A DNA stretch of 64,000 bases, from assembly GCA_948144175.1 (NCBI GenBank), contig CANXME010000501.1:372001-436000 (forward strand), written 5' to 3'. Below are positions 28,001 to 39,104 of this stretch, in pieces. Each line of letters begins with the position of its first letter. Positions within the stretch are counted from its first letter, which is position 1. The position numbers and the translations under genes were made by a program. The stretch is from Closterium sp. NIES-65. Its lineage: Eukaryota; Streptophyta; Zygnematophyceae; Desmidiales; Closteriaceae. The notes below the pieces were generated by a model that saw nothing but the letters and a program-made list of their open reading frames with translations, had not been told where the DNA came from and did no database searches.

Positions 28001-29277
28001 ACTTCAAATTTTCACAATCCAGTGATATCAGGGCTTGCAGATGAAGGAAAGCTGAAACAAGGAGTGACATCAGTACACAAAGTCACCTGACTAGGACTTC
28101 GAAACCTGGTCGAAACTCCAACTCAATGCTGAGAGCTGGGTTCAGCAGAAATGGAATCACCGACTCGGCTCGGCTCCACCGTCAGAGGCGCAGCACTTCA
28201 CCTTAAAGCCGGCGGCCCAAATTGTTCATGCTTTTAAAAGCTGACCAGAGGGAGTTTTTCTGGTGTGGGCTTTGGCGAGAGTTTCCGATTTCGTCTAGGT
28301 TCGTTTTTTTCGCGAGACCCAGCCAGCCCTCGGTTTTCCCCCTGGTGAGTGAATTTGTCTTCAATAGTCCCAAATTGCAAGTGCGTGACTTTCAAAAGCT
28401 TGGACACTCAACTTCGTCAAGCTTTAAAAACTTGACCCTCGCGGCCCGCAATTTGGGACGCGGGTCTTAACTGACCTGACACCTGAACGGTGATGCACCC
28501 AGATTCTTTGCAACTTGAGGTCATTTGAATCGGGCCAAGATGTTGATTGCAGCGCCAATCATCTCATTGGGCATTTTTGTGCGGTAGACCGGCCCAGGCA
28601 GAAGTGTCTTGGGAGGTACAGGATGGTATGAAACCGTTTTCCATTGGCATGGGCAAAACGAACTGATTAGCCTTGCCAACCATGGCTGAGCTCAAACCGT
28701 CTCTCAAACCTCCACAAACTGGTACCAAGCTTGATCGCCAGACCACTGGGTTCAGTCGAATACAGTACGCACCTGTTGCAGTGGTCCGGCACGGCAGCTT
28801 TGGTCTAGGGAGTCTACTCCAGTGTTTCGTAGCTGCGTGCCCTCGTTCCCCTATGTTCGGAAATTCGACGAACGAGTCAACGGCAGCAACTGCTGCAGGA
28901 TTTGTTTTGATCTTGCTGTTGTGCCAACCTCCACTCTGCAGCGCCGCAACTTCTCTGCCATCGCTCCTCATGCCAGCCGGTTGCCCCACCCACCCTCAAA
29001 GCTCACATATCTGAGCTGAATGTTTGTTGATGTGGGGCAAGAAACGCTTCGGTTGAGCGCCTTCTTGTGTAGGTCGACTGTCATCATCTTCTGTGCCCTC
29101 AGCTTCTTCGGGTTTCCGATTGCCTAAGGCGCTTGCTTTTGCAGTGCATTTCCACCTCATTCGAACCTTTGTTACACGGAGTTCATTGAGCGTTTTTTAT
29201 AATTCACGCATCCTAGCGTCATCTTGCACGCAGCACAGACAGCTTTCTCTCGCGATTAAAGATTGTTGAGAAACAGC
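25054..29277. other. Intergenic, about 4.2 kb, mostly unannotated
   Basis: No recognised gene. Two overlapping opposite-strand frames at 26573-26863 (plus, 96 codons) and 26683-27003 (minus, 106 codons, with CKCRDIPACVVC) may be chance. A (CAT)n-like run at 26919-26937 gives the minus frame its poly-His. No exon-copy ladders or perfect palindromes were seen, unlike the gene introns. Confidence 0.5.
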
Positions 29278-30267
29278 ATGGGTCCAAGGCATCAAATCAC
29301 GCAACCTTCATCCGCACAGCCAAAGCCGCGGTCCTTCATTCAAGCTGACTCCCCAGCAGCGTTCCGCTCGTATACAGAATCTGCGGATCCTATGACCTCT
29401 TCTGAAACATCTACCCGTTCGTCTGATTACTCCCCAATGGGTTTCTCGTCTCGTCGCAACACGCTGGACGTGCTGAGTCGACGGGCCATGTCGGGACCGA
29501 TCGAGAGATCTCCGCCGTGCATCCCTTTCTCTTTCTCCCGCAGCAACGGTCTTCCCAGCCCGCTGGAGCCTTCCGCGTCGCTTCCGGCATCGTTCCGCAC
29601 AACGAGCGCACATCCTGCAGCAGCGATCCCCCCCGCGACTGCGTCGCGCGATACCTGCGCTGATTCTGTTGCGCATGCGACTGTCAGTCGTCGTCCAGCG
29701 ACTCAGCGGAGCGGTCCTATTTCGCAGCCGTTTAACGAAGCCCACAGATCGCTATACCGCATATCGCCAGTCGCGGTTTCAAACCCTATTGACGGCGATT
29801 TTGACCAATCCCGTAAATCCATGTCAGGTCCCATCAAACCCTCAGCATCAGCGTCGATTTCGCGATCCTTTCTCCCTGCCAATTCCACTCAATCTGGGCC
29901 CATAAGTTTCTCTTCGCATCTTGCCAACTCGAGGAACGGATCCCGACCGTCCGGATATTCTGACACGGCATCGTATGCTTCGGAGCAGCCATTGGGCCGT
30001 TCACAAGGACGGCGTGTCCGTTTCGCTGACGAAGAGCTGTCAGAGGGGGTCAGGGCTGATGGAAACGGAAACCGGGGGATTGATACAAGAAAGCAATTTC
30101 GTTTGAGTCATGCTTCTCCTCGCAAAACGTTTTCCGGGCAGCACCTAAATGTAAATATTCCGAGAAGGTGGTCCAGTATAAGCCAGTCAACAGCCGCCTT
30201 TGCTCTCCCCCCTCCTCCTCTTTCTGCCGTGGGAGCTCCGTCAACTCCTCCTGCCATAGTCACCTGA
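29278..30267 (+). CDS. Uncharacterised Ser/Pro-rich protein with SGPI repeats and an RVRF motif
   Basis: Single-exon frame of 329 residues from ATG 29278 (no earlier in-frame ATG) to TGA. The sequence is Ser/Pro/Arg-rich and probably disordered. The tetrapeptide SGPI recurs four times (MSGPIERS, RSGPISQP, MSGPIKPS, QSGPISFS). Near residue 245 it has GRRVRFADEE, which fits the RVxF docking consensus of protein phosphatase 1. SGPI/SGPL repeats also occur in the N-terminal tails of some plant At1g16860-like proteins, but no membrane domain is seen here. Function is unknown; coding status is supported by the long frame only. Confidence 0.6.
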   Translation: MGPRHQITQPSSAQPKPRSFIQADSPAAFRSYTESADPMTSSETSTRSSDYSPMGFSSRRNTLDVLSRRAMSGPIERSPPCIPFSFSRSNGLPSPLEPSASLPASFRTTSAHPAAAIPPATASRDTCADSVAHATVSRRPATQRSGPISQPFNEAHRSLYRISPVAVSNPIDGDFDQSRKSMSGPIKPSASASISRSFLPANSTQSGPISFSSHLANSRNGSRPSGYSDTASYASEQPLGRSQGRRVRFADEELSEGVRADGNGNRGIDTRKQFRLSHASPRKTFSGQHLNVNIPRRWSSISQSTAAFALPPPPLSAVGAPSTPPAIVT

Positions 30268-30673
30268 TGTATTCTTGGAGGACAAAAGATAGGGAAAATA
30301 TCGCTACGTATCTGAGGCCTATTTTTGGGGAAGTGCTATTTCTGGATACGTCAATATATAGGTGAATATAATGTTCGTACTTTTTTATGAAACAGTGAAG
30401 CTTATAGCGAGAAACTACGTTCTGGAAGGGTCGCTTGCCTGTTTGCTTTACCTCGCGTCTTTCGCGTCGGTGAAACTTTTTTTCGCGTTTACATGGCTTG
30501 CCACGCCATCGCCTTACAACCGTCAGATCACATCGTCAGGAAGCTTCACGAAATATCTGTCGGTAGAATTCTCGCTCCTAACCTAGGCGCAAAATCGTCG
30601 GCCGTGGGATCTTCGCGAAGCTTGATACATTTCACGGAGTACATTCCAGTATGATGCGGTTCGTGCTCCGCGT

Positions 30674-30791
30674 TTCGAGAATGTTCCGCGCTTCGCAATA
30701 TTGTTCCACGCTCCGCAATCCAATGTCGATTGCTAGGGCCATTTCTGGTCCTCGAGCTAATCAGCCAGACCTAATGGTTTCAGTATAAAAA
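30674..30791 (+). promoter_or_regulatory. HSP90 promoter: heat-shock element and TATA box
   Basis: TTCGAGAATGTTC (30674-30686) is a perfect three-unit TTC/GAA/TTC heat-shock element, followed by further TTC-type units. TATAAAAA (30784-30791) is a strong TATA box about 130 bp before the ATG at 30916. Confidence 0.8.
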
Positions 30792-30915
30792 GCATCGCTC
30801 ACCATTCCACTCGACAATTAAGAATCGCTCAACGCGCTCTCCAAAGCTCTCATATCGTGCTATTGAACACCTAGTGAATTCCCGTGCGATCACGTCAGAA
30901 AGCTAGTTCTACATA

Positions 30916-33543
30916 ATGGCAGTGACGGAGGTTGTTAATGCCACCGCTGCGACTGGCGCTCCGATGGATGTGCCAGCTTCAACCCAAGCAGTCAACGCAA
31001 AGGCCGCGGCAGCTGAAGACAAGGAAACCTTTGCCTTTCAGGCGGAAATCAACCAGGTTAGTGAAAACGCACGATAACCTGACGCATGCGAAGATTTTGA
31101 CGCGTTTTTCCATGAGTTGCCGTTTTCTCTTTACCAGTGGCTGAGTCCCTAGCTTCATTATTGATAAAGAGTTTTTTTCTTCACGAATCTCAACTCATTT
31201 ATTTCTTTCCACTACCTCCCATGCCTGTGCGTGCAGCTGTTGAGTCTCATCATCAACACATTCTACAGCAACAAGGAGATCTTCCTTCGCGAGCTCATCA
31301 GCAACTCCTCCGACGCGCTCGACAAGATCCGATTTGCCTCTCTAACCGACAAATCCGCGCTCGAGTCGCAGCCGGAACTGTTCATCCGCATCGTGCCGGA
31401 CAAGGCAAAGAAGACCCTCAGCATCATCGACAGCGGCGTCGGGATGACGAAAGCGGATTTGGTGAATAACCTCGGGACGATCGCGCGCTCCGGGACGAAG
31501 GAGTTTATGGAAGCGTTGGAGTCCGGCAGTGGCGACGTCAGCATGATTGGGCAGTTCGGCGTGGGTTTCTACGCGGCGTATCTGGTTTCGGATAAGGTAG
31601 TGGTAACCAGCAAGCACAACGACGACGAGCAGTACGTTTGGGAGTCGCACGCTGGCGGGTCGTTCACGATTCGTCGCGACACGGACGGAGAGAGGCTGGG
31701 GCGCGGCACGAAGATCACGCTGCATTTAAAGGACGACCAGCAGGAGTATTTGGAGGAGCGACGGATTAAAGACGTAGTTAAGAGGCACTCGGAGTTTATT
31801 AACTACCCCATCAACCTGTGGACGGTGAAAACCGTGAACAGGGAGATCGAGGAGGACGAGGAGGAAGAGGAGGAGGGACCTCACGGAGCTTCTAAGGAAG
31901 AACTTCTTGAAGAAGCAGAGGGAAATATGGAGGAGGTTGAGGACGAGGAGGGGAGCAGCAAGGGCGACAAGAACAAGAAGACGAAAAAGACGAAGAAGGT
32001 GAAGGAAGTGACGCACGAATGGCAGCAGCTGAACAAGCAAAAGCCGATTTGGCTGCGCAACCCTGATGAGGTCACTAAGGAGGAATACGCCGCGTTTTAC
32101 AAGAGCTTCACAAACGACTGGGAGGAGCATCTGGCCGTGAAGCACTTCTCCGTGGAGGGTCAGCTGGAGTTTAAAGCCCTGCTCTTCGTGCCGAAGCGCG
32201 CGCCGTTCGACCTGTTTGAAGGGCGGCAGAAGAAGCTGCGAAACGTGAAGCTGTACGTGCGGCGCGTGTTCATCTCGGATGATTGCGAAGAGCTCATGCC
32301 GGAATACCTCTCCTTTGTGAAGGGCGTGGTTGACTCGGAAGACCTGCCTCTCAATGTCTCGCGGGAGATGCTCCAGCAGAACAAGATTCTCAAAGTCATC
32401 CGGAAGAACCTCGTTAAGAAGTGCCTCGAGATGTTCACAGAGATCGCGGAGAACAAGGACGACTACAGTAAGTTCTACGAGGCATTCAGCAAGAGCATCA
32501 AGCTGGGAGTGTACGAGGACTCTCAGAACCGCGCGAAACTCTCAGAGCTTCTCCGATTCCACTCCACCAAATCGGGCGAGGAAGCAACCAATCTAAAGGA
32601 CTACGTTACCCGGATGAAAGAGGGGCAGAGCAGCATCTACTACATCACGGGCGAGAGCAGGCGAGCCGTGGAGAACTCTCCGTTCCTGGAGAAGCTGAAG
32701 AAGAGGGGCCTGGAGGTGCTGTTCATGGTGGATCCAATCGATGAGTATGTGGTGCAGCAGCTCAAGGAGTTTGATGGAAAGAAGCTGGTCTCGGCCACCA
32801 AGGAAGGGTAAGAGCACCACTCACCTCCTTTCCCATCCTTGCGCTTTCATTCTGTACCTTTCTGCTTCTCTCTGCACCTTCGGTCCATCCGTCCTTGATC
32901 CTTTGCCTCTCAAAGCTCTCGTTCTCTGAGACGCTGGTATGCTCTGGTGTGTGTACTTTGGGTGGTCTGTCTCTGAATTTTTCCTGACTTTCACTTCGTA
33001 TCCTGTGCGTGCAGGTTGAAGCTGGATGAGCCCGAAGAGGAGAAGAAGAGATTCGAGGAGCTGAAGAAGGAATTCACCGACACATGCAAGGCAATGAAAG
33101 ACATGCTGGGGGACAAGGTCGAGAAGGTAACTGTAGGCGAGCGCATCGTGGAGTCCCCCTGCGTTTTGGTCACAGGGGAGTACGGCTGGACCGCCAACAT
33201 GGAACGCATCATGCGAGCCCAGGCTTTAAGGGACAACTCCATGTCTCAGTACATGACCAGCCAGAAAACCATGGAGATTAACCCTCATAACAGCGTTATC
33301 AAGGAGCTCAGGAGGCGGATCGAGGCGGATAAAACCGACAAGACTGTCCGAGACTTAGTGTTCCTGCTGTTTGAGACTGCTCTGCTGACCTCGGGATTCT
33401 CTCTGGATGAGCCTCAGGCGCTGGCGGGACGGGTGCATAGGATGATTAGCCTTGGACTAAGCATTGATGAGAATTTGGAGGAGGTTGGGGAGGAGGAGGC
33501 AGGAGAGATGGATGGGGAGAGCAAGATGGAGGAGGTGGATTAG
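30916..33543 (+). CDS. HSP90: Cytosolic heat shock protein 90 (HSP90)
   Basis: ATP-dependent chaperone of signalling proteins. Three exons, 30916-31056, 31237-32807 and 33015-33543, total 2241 nt (746 residues). About 35 extra residues, rich in Ala/Thr, precede the conserved [20 protein letters not shown]. Further motifs: [52 protein letters not shown], an acidic/lysine-rich charged linker after [38 protein letters not shown], and the terminal MEEVD that binds TPR co-chaperones such as HOP. This tail places it in the cytosol. Introns are short with canonical GT-AG ends and no exon copies. Confidence 0.98.
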
Positions 33544-34404
33544 GCTTGGAGAATACAGAAGCATGCGTGGTGTGGAAGAGTCGATGATTACGGTTCATAA
33601 GGGACAATACGGTAGTTGACTGCTGGATTACTTATGTCCATGGGATGGAGCAGCTGGGATAGTGGTGATTGGTGGGGACTCTGGGTGATCTAGTTGGAGA
33701 ATCTCCAATGGAAATTGCTTGCTTTGGGGTTTGCGGGAGGGTGTGTGTGTGGCAATGTGCTACTGTGTACAAATAGGTGTGTCTATGTGTATCAGTGAAA
33801 AGTGAATGGCCAGCTTTCTATATGTGAGACTAGCACACTAAATCCTGTACAGCTTCAGCAACTAAGATCTAAATAATCATGGAGAAAGTAAAGGAAGTGG
33901 AGTTCAAATCATCTAACTCAAACAAAAGGCAGCTATATTTACCACGACATACAGTATCGATATGCAAAGTCGCATCAATGATTGCCAATGTAGTCTACAT
34001 ATCAGCCTTCTGCTGCTTCCATAGATGAAGCCTGACTTAAGCTGTGCATAAGATGGTTCCAAGGCTGGAAGAAATGGCCTAAGGTACTGTTTGAAAAAGA
34101 ACCCCTGCCCACACTAGGGTACTTGTGCGAGACTTGTGCGTATGTGTTCAGAAGAAAGGAGGGAGCATGATCCACCGCCGAGGGTACTTGGGGCGACCCT
34201 CCTTGCCATCAAAGAGCTGAAGGTTTCAGGTTGAAGCGGAGAAGGGAAGGTTGAGGGGAACACAACACACACAAGGGAGCGCTTCATGAGCAGAGAAATT
34301 CGAAGGGGCTGGAGTAAGGAGGAAACATGATGCACATAGCATAGCCTAAGCCTCAAGGAGCTATTTGCCAGCGCTGCAACTGGTGCTGACTTGGAAGGTG
34401 ATGG
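33544..34404. other. HSP90 3' flank, no gene recognised
   Basis: 3' UTR and spacer between HSP90 and the downstream repeat family. No recognisable open frame. Confidence 0.5.
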
Positions 34405-35910
34405 CTGCATGTCAGTGACATAAAGAGGTTGGCTTCACTCTGACCAACGGGTGACACCCGCGGCAGATTCAGGACAAAGCATTGCATTGTCAAAGCATCA
34501 TCCATGCAGCCCTTAGTAAGTCCACCAGCCGGTTTCCCCATCTTAAGCAACCAAGCCGCTCATACGAGCATGGATGGCATTTGGTCGTCGAGAGTTCATA
34601 TAAAGCATAGACACCCTTCAAACCATGGAAAGACTGAGTACATGTAACAGGGCAGAGATCCCCGGCCAAATGCCACCAATGTATGTGTTTTAACAACGAG
34701 AACGATAGAAACAAGAATCACCTCAAAAAAGGCACCTGCAATGAAGCCAGGGAAGAGCTCTCCATGCAGACAATGACGAGATCAAACCAAGCTCTTAATC
34801 TATGTTCCCCTAAAAAACCGCATGTCAGGGACATTGGTAGGATGGCTTCACTCTGACCAACAGGTGGTACCCGTGACAGACTCAGGACAAAGCATTGCAT
34901 TGTCTGACATCATCCATGCAACCCCGAGGGGGGCCCAGTCAACTTTCCCCCTTCGACTTCCAAACATCACCTCAGACGGCGTCTTAGAAGATGGCAGGAA
35001 AAAACAAAGCATCCAGAGAAACAGAAACGTAGGCAAAGCTCCCAGTCTATTGCCCTCCCTTAAGGAACTGCATGTCAGTGACATTAAGAAGATGGCTTCA
35101 CTCTGACCAACAGGTGGTACCCGTGGCAGATTCAGGACAAAGCATTGCATTGTCAAAGCATCATCCATGCAGCCTTGAAAGGGTCATCTACCAGTCCCCC
35201 CCTCCCCCCTCAACCAGTAAGCCCACTAGAGAGAGCATGCACGTCGAATACAGGAGCAGATACCTCACCTCAGAAGGTGTCTACGAAAAGAAGAAGCAGA
35301 CAGACAAAACAGAACAGTAATCAAAGCTCCCACAAAAGGACTGCATGTCAGGGACATTAATAGGACGGCTTCACTCTGACCAACAGGTGTTACCCGTGGC
35401 AGACTCAGGACAAAGCATTGCATTGTCTGACATCATTCATACAGTCTATCCCTGGGTTGTGCCTGCCCAATCTCTTCCCTAGACCCGTAAATGCATCAAG
35501 CCCTTTCCGTTTCCTGCCCAGTCTCGAATCGCAACCCGTGAGTGCATGAAGCCGATCCGGGTTACTGAGAGTCCGTAGGTCAACGAAAAGCGAGTAAAGG
35601 AGGCGACTGTGCTACAGTTGCTCACTCCATCTGGTGAAGGAAGAGCGGTACAGTGCTACATCCCCACCATGCAACACTGGGGCAGAGAGCATCTTCATTT
35701 AGAATCTGCTTTTTGAGAATTCTAAAAAAAAGCGGAACTGGTGAAGGAAGAGCGGAACTGTGCTACATCCCCACCATGCAATAACGCGGTAAAGAGCGAC
35801 TTCATAAAGTGCATGTCAGCGACAACATATGTGATGACTTTCACCCAACCAGGAAAAAACTCCAGAGGGACGGTTCAGGACAAAGCATTGCGCTTGTCTG
35901 CCATCATCCA
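34405..35910. repeat. Dispersed 100-bp repeat family, five copies
   Basis: A unit containing cttcactctgaccaac and caggacaaagcattgcattg recurs at about 34411-34509, 34823-34920, 35069-35173, 35344-35445 and, more decayed, 35814-35910, spaced roughly 250-450 bp. On the minus strand the better copies encode MQCFVLNLPRVPPVGQSEA, which I do not recognise. By analogy with the rest of the window they may be copies of an unidentified exon. Confidence 0.75.
35708..35733. repeat. Junction palindrome, AATT core (imperfect)
   Basis: gctttttgagaattctaaaa and its mirror, between two copies of a 50-bp stretch sharing ctacatccccaccatgcaa (35630-35683 and 35739-35788). Confidence 0.83.
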
Positions 35911-36198
35911 CACTAACTCGTCTGTGCCGTTAGCCTGTTTCGGCTTAGCTTAGCCGATAGAAGGGTGTGTCTGCTATGGCTTGATTATAAGCAACGCAGT
36001 TAGTCGAAAACGGGTGGATGCGGAACTGCAGGAAAAGGGAGCGAAGGACCTTAGTCATGCTCTCCTACTCTCTCCCTCCGCCCCCCATCCTGCGCTACGA
36101 GGTCGAAGAGGGCGAGGATGAAAGGGTACGGGCCTAGCTTGACAGCAGGCTTGATGATATTGGGGATACGAGAACATCGTTTTACTGCGTGAGGATTC

Positions 36199-38575
36199 CT
36201 ACCTTCCTGTGGCATTCAAGCCAAGCGCGGCCTTAAGAGGCCAGATGAGCATTCGCTTGGCGTGCGCGTGCTTGGCAAAGGCCTTAAACCCCGAACCCTG
36301 ATGTCGACTCAGTATTGTGATTGCTTATGACAAGGAGAAAACGACGCGGAGAGGCGGAACGGCAGTGGGAAAGATGGAGGGAAAGTTTGGTGGGGAGAAT
36401 CATGGATAGAGAGAGAGAGATGTCTGCCCTCACCTTGACGAGGCGCTGGTGCTCGGCGAGGTCTCCCACAGGCATCTGCATGGTTCCTTCTGAGACGCCT
36501 CAAAAGTCAGCCCGGTGGGGTGACTTTCGAGTTGACTCAAACTCAAGTGTCTGCTCTCACCTTGACGAGGCGCTTGTGCTTGGCGAGCGCCCACTCGGCC
36601 ATCTGCATAGCGCCGGCGAGGCGACGACTGAGATAAATCGAAAACAGATCTCTGCTCTCACCTTGACGAGGCGCTTATGCTTGGCGAGCGCCCACTCGGC
36701 CATCTGCATGGCGCCGGCGAGCATGAAGAGGTAGCCGGCGACGGACTGGGTGGCGATGTTGAATCCCAGCCACGCCGTGATCTCCGTCGTGTAGTTGGCG
36801 CACGTGATGAAGTTGAACAGGAAGCCCGACGGAATCTGGTACCCCGAGCTCGAGCCGGACCTGCAGGGCGGGGAGATGTACCAGAGTTACAAACTGTTCC
36901 TGAGGCGCCTTCATCATTGCAATTACCGCACGTGATGAAGTTGAACAGGAAGCCCGACGGAATCTGGTACCCCGAGCTCGAGCCGGACCTGCAGGGCGGG
37001 GAGATGTACCAGAGTTACAAACTGTTCCTGAGGCGCCTTCATCATTGCAATTACCGCACGTGATGAAGTTGAACAGGAAGCCCGACGGAATCTGGTACCC
37101 CGAGCTCGAGCCGGACCTGCAGGGCGGGGAGATGTACCAGAGTTACAAACTGTTCCTGAGGCGCCTTCATCATTGCAATTACCGCACGTGATGAAGTTGA
37201 ACAGGAAGCCTGACGGAATCTGGTACCCCGAGCTCGAGCCACACCTGCAGGGCGGAGAAATGCAAGAGAGTTACGAAGGTGGAAGGGAGGGGAAGGGGAT
37301 AATCATGCTGTTTCTCGGTGAAAACGACTCTACGCAGATATGCTTGACGGTACAGCGGAATACGGTTTGTACGACTCATGCTACACTATAATAATGGTGT
37401 AACATGTAGTCCATGTGAGGTTCAGAGCGAGCCGAAAGGACTGAGGCTCGCAGAATTGATCCCCGCACGCTGTGCCGATTTACTCCGAAGTACCCACCTT
37501 AGGTTCCTCAAAATGATGTGACAGTAGAGGTTGGAGAGCTGGTTGACTATAGCAATGCCGAATCCGATCATCATCTGGGTCTCGCTGACTGGGGTGTACA
37601 GCGGGTGGTTCACGAAGAACGATACGAAAGCTGCGAAGGTCCAGTAGTAACCGCAGTTACGGAACAGGTTCTGAAGCGGCATCGTGCCGTGGCTGAAACG
37701 GTGGACGAAGAACGTCTCGAAGATGCGCTTCGTGTAGTGGAATGACCAGTAGATGAGTGCGTAGGTCTGGACATCTTTAAGCTTCTGCAGGAAGACATGG
37801 CGGTAAGTAAAAAGAATGGAGAATGTCAGGAGAACAGCACGAAATGAGCGCTACTGTGAAATCAGCGAGGCTCGGGAAATTAAGGTGATCTAAGCGCGGG
37901 AGGATCAGGAAGCTTGAAAAACAGAACCCAGGAATTAGTAATACGAGGAGGCGCTTACCCTCTTGGCACCGTCCACATAGAACACTTGCGGGAAGAAGTA
38001 GAAGAGCGAGTAGAGGACCAGAGGACCGAAGTACTCCCAGAAGAAGACCGTCTTAAAGCCGATCTGAGGGCCGAGATCCTTAAAGACGACGTCCAATGTG
38101 GTTCCTGTAGAGTACTCCGCGAGTCGCTTTTTGGCGTCCAGAACGACGGGTTTGGCTCCTGACGCTGGCGCTGGGAGAGTGAATCTCTGCCTTGCAGGGT
38201 ACCATTTTTTATCTGCATGAAGAGGTAACCCCGAAGATAAAGGTTAGAATGGATTGTTATAAGGGGTACGGCTTGTCATGGTCTGTAAACTCCAAATGCT
38301 GCGACTTACTCGTTTTGTGAAGGACTTTTTGGAGATCTGCTACGGAGGCCTGCACAGAGACGACACGGATAGTAACCAGTTAAGCTTATACGGCATTTAC
38401 ACGACTGGAGAAAAGGATCGAGAGAGTGTTTGTGAGGATCAGAAGGCCTGTGAAAAGCCACGCAAACAGATGCTTGAGTAAGCGTAGAATGCAATGGGGA
38501 AGGTACCTCATCGGGAAGTTGGAGGCCGCCTTTGACGATCTCTTTTCCAGATCGCGAAAAGACGTTGACCTTCAT
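36199..38575 (-). CDS. CER10: Very-long-chain enoyl-CoA reductase (ECR/TSC13 type)
   Basis: Last step of each very-long-chain fatty acid elongation cycle (trans-2-enoyl-CoA to acyl-CoA, NADPH) in the ER membrane. Exons: 38507-38575, 38310-38349, 37959-38212, 37498-37784, 36662-36860, and a tentative terminal exon 36199-36282. The first five give 283 residues; the tentative exon makes 310, the family's usual length. The N-terminus [20 protein letters not shown] is the ubiquitin-like domain. The steroid-reductase-type domain has [34 protein letters not shown] and [20 protein letters not shown]. The terminal exon (AKRMLIWPL) aligns only loosely with the usual RKALIPF-type tail, so that exon is uncertain. 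Exon 5 is flanked by copies on both sides. Confidence 0.92.
36430..36615 (-). repeat. 3' copies of CER10 exon 5 separated by palindromes
   Basis: Copies of the exon end ([13 protein letters not shown] plus donor) lie at 36431-36482 and 36551-36615. Two related palindromes, 36488-36507 (tctgagacgcctcaaaag) and 36522-36541 (gactttcgagttgactcaaa), lie between them. Confidence 0.87.
36925..37255 (-). repeat. 128-bp tandem copies of the 5' part of CER10 exon 5
   Basis: Three copies start at 36929, 37057 and 37185 (exact 128-bp spacing from the equivalent point at 36801). Each ends in acceptor plus [19 protein letters not shown] on the minus strand; none has a donor. Confidence 0.93.
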
Positions 38576-39104
38576 GCTGAGGGGGTGCCGATCTACCGTA
38601 TCCAAAATGATACGAAAGTAGACCCTTCTCGCACTCCTCAGAGTACGGCAACGAATTGCGTGGAAACTAAAAAAGGGAGGACACGCCTAGGGACAGGAAG
38701 GACAATGACTGGAACTAGAATATCGTATGACGAGATTCATTTGGCGTAGTTGTGAGTAGAAGGCGGAGAGGGAGTTCAGAACAAGATGAGAGAGGATAGC
38801 GAGGATTCGAACGAGATCGAGAGTGGTTAAGAAGGATATATCGGGACGGCGAGGGAGTTCTGGTCTTGGTTGGATGTCGAGTCGAGCTGGTGTGAGATGT
38901 GGTTTCTGGCAGGTTCGGCTCGGCTTTCTCGAGGTGAGATCTTCGCCCTGGGTTTCCGAGATTGGAAGCTGGCGCTTTTGGCGCCAAAATGGGCTGACAG
39001 GAATTGATTCGATTGTGACAAATGGTGCGAAGGGTCACGCCGAACACAATTCGAAAAAATACACAGCTTTTCATTTCAGTATGTGTGCAATTCTGTTATA
39101 TTAA

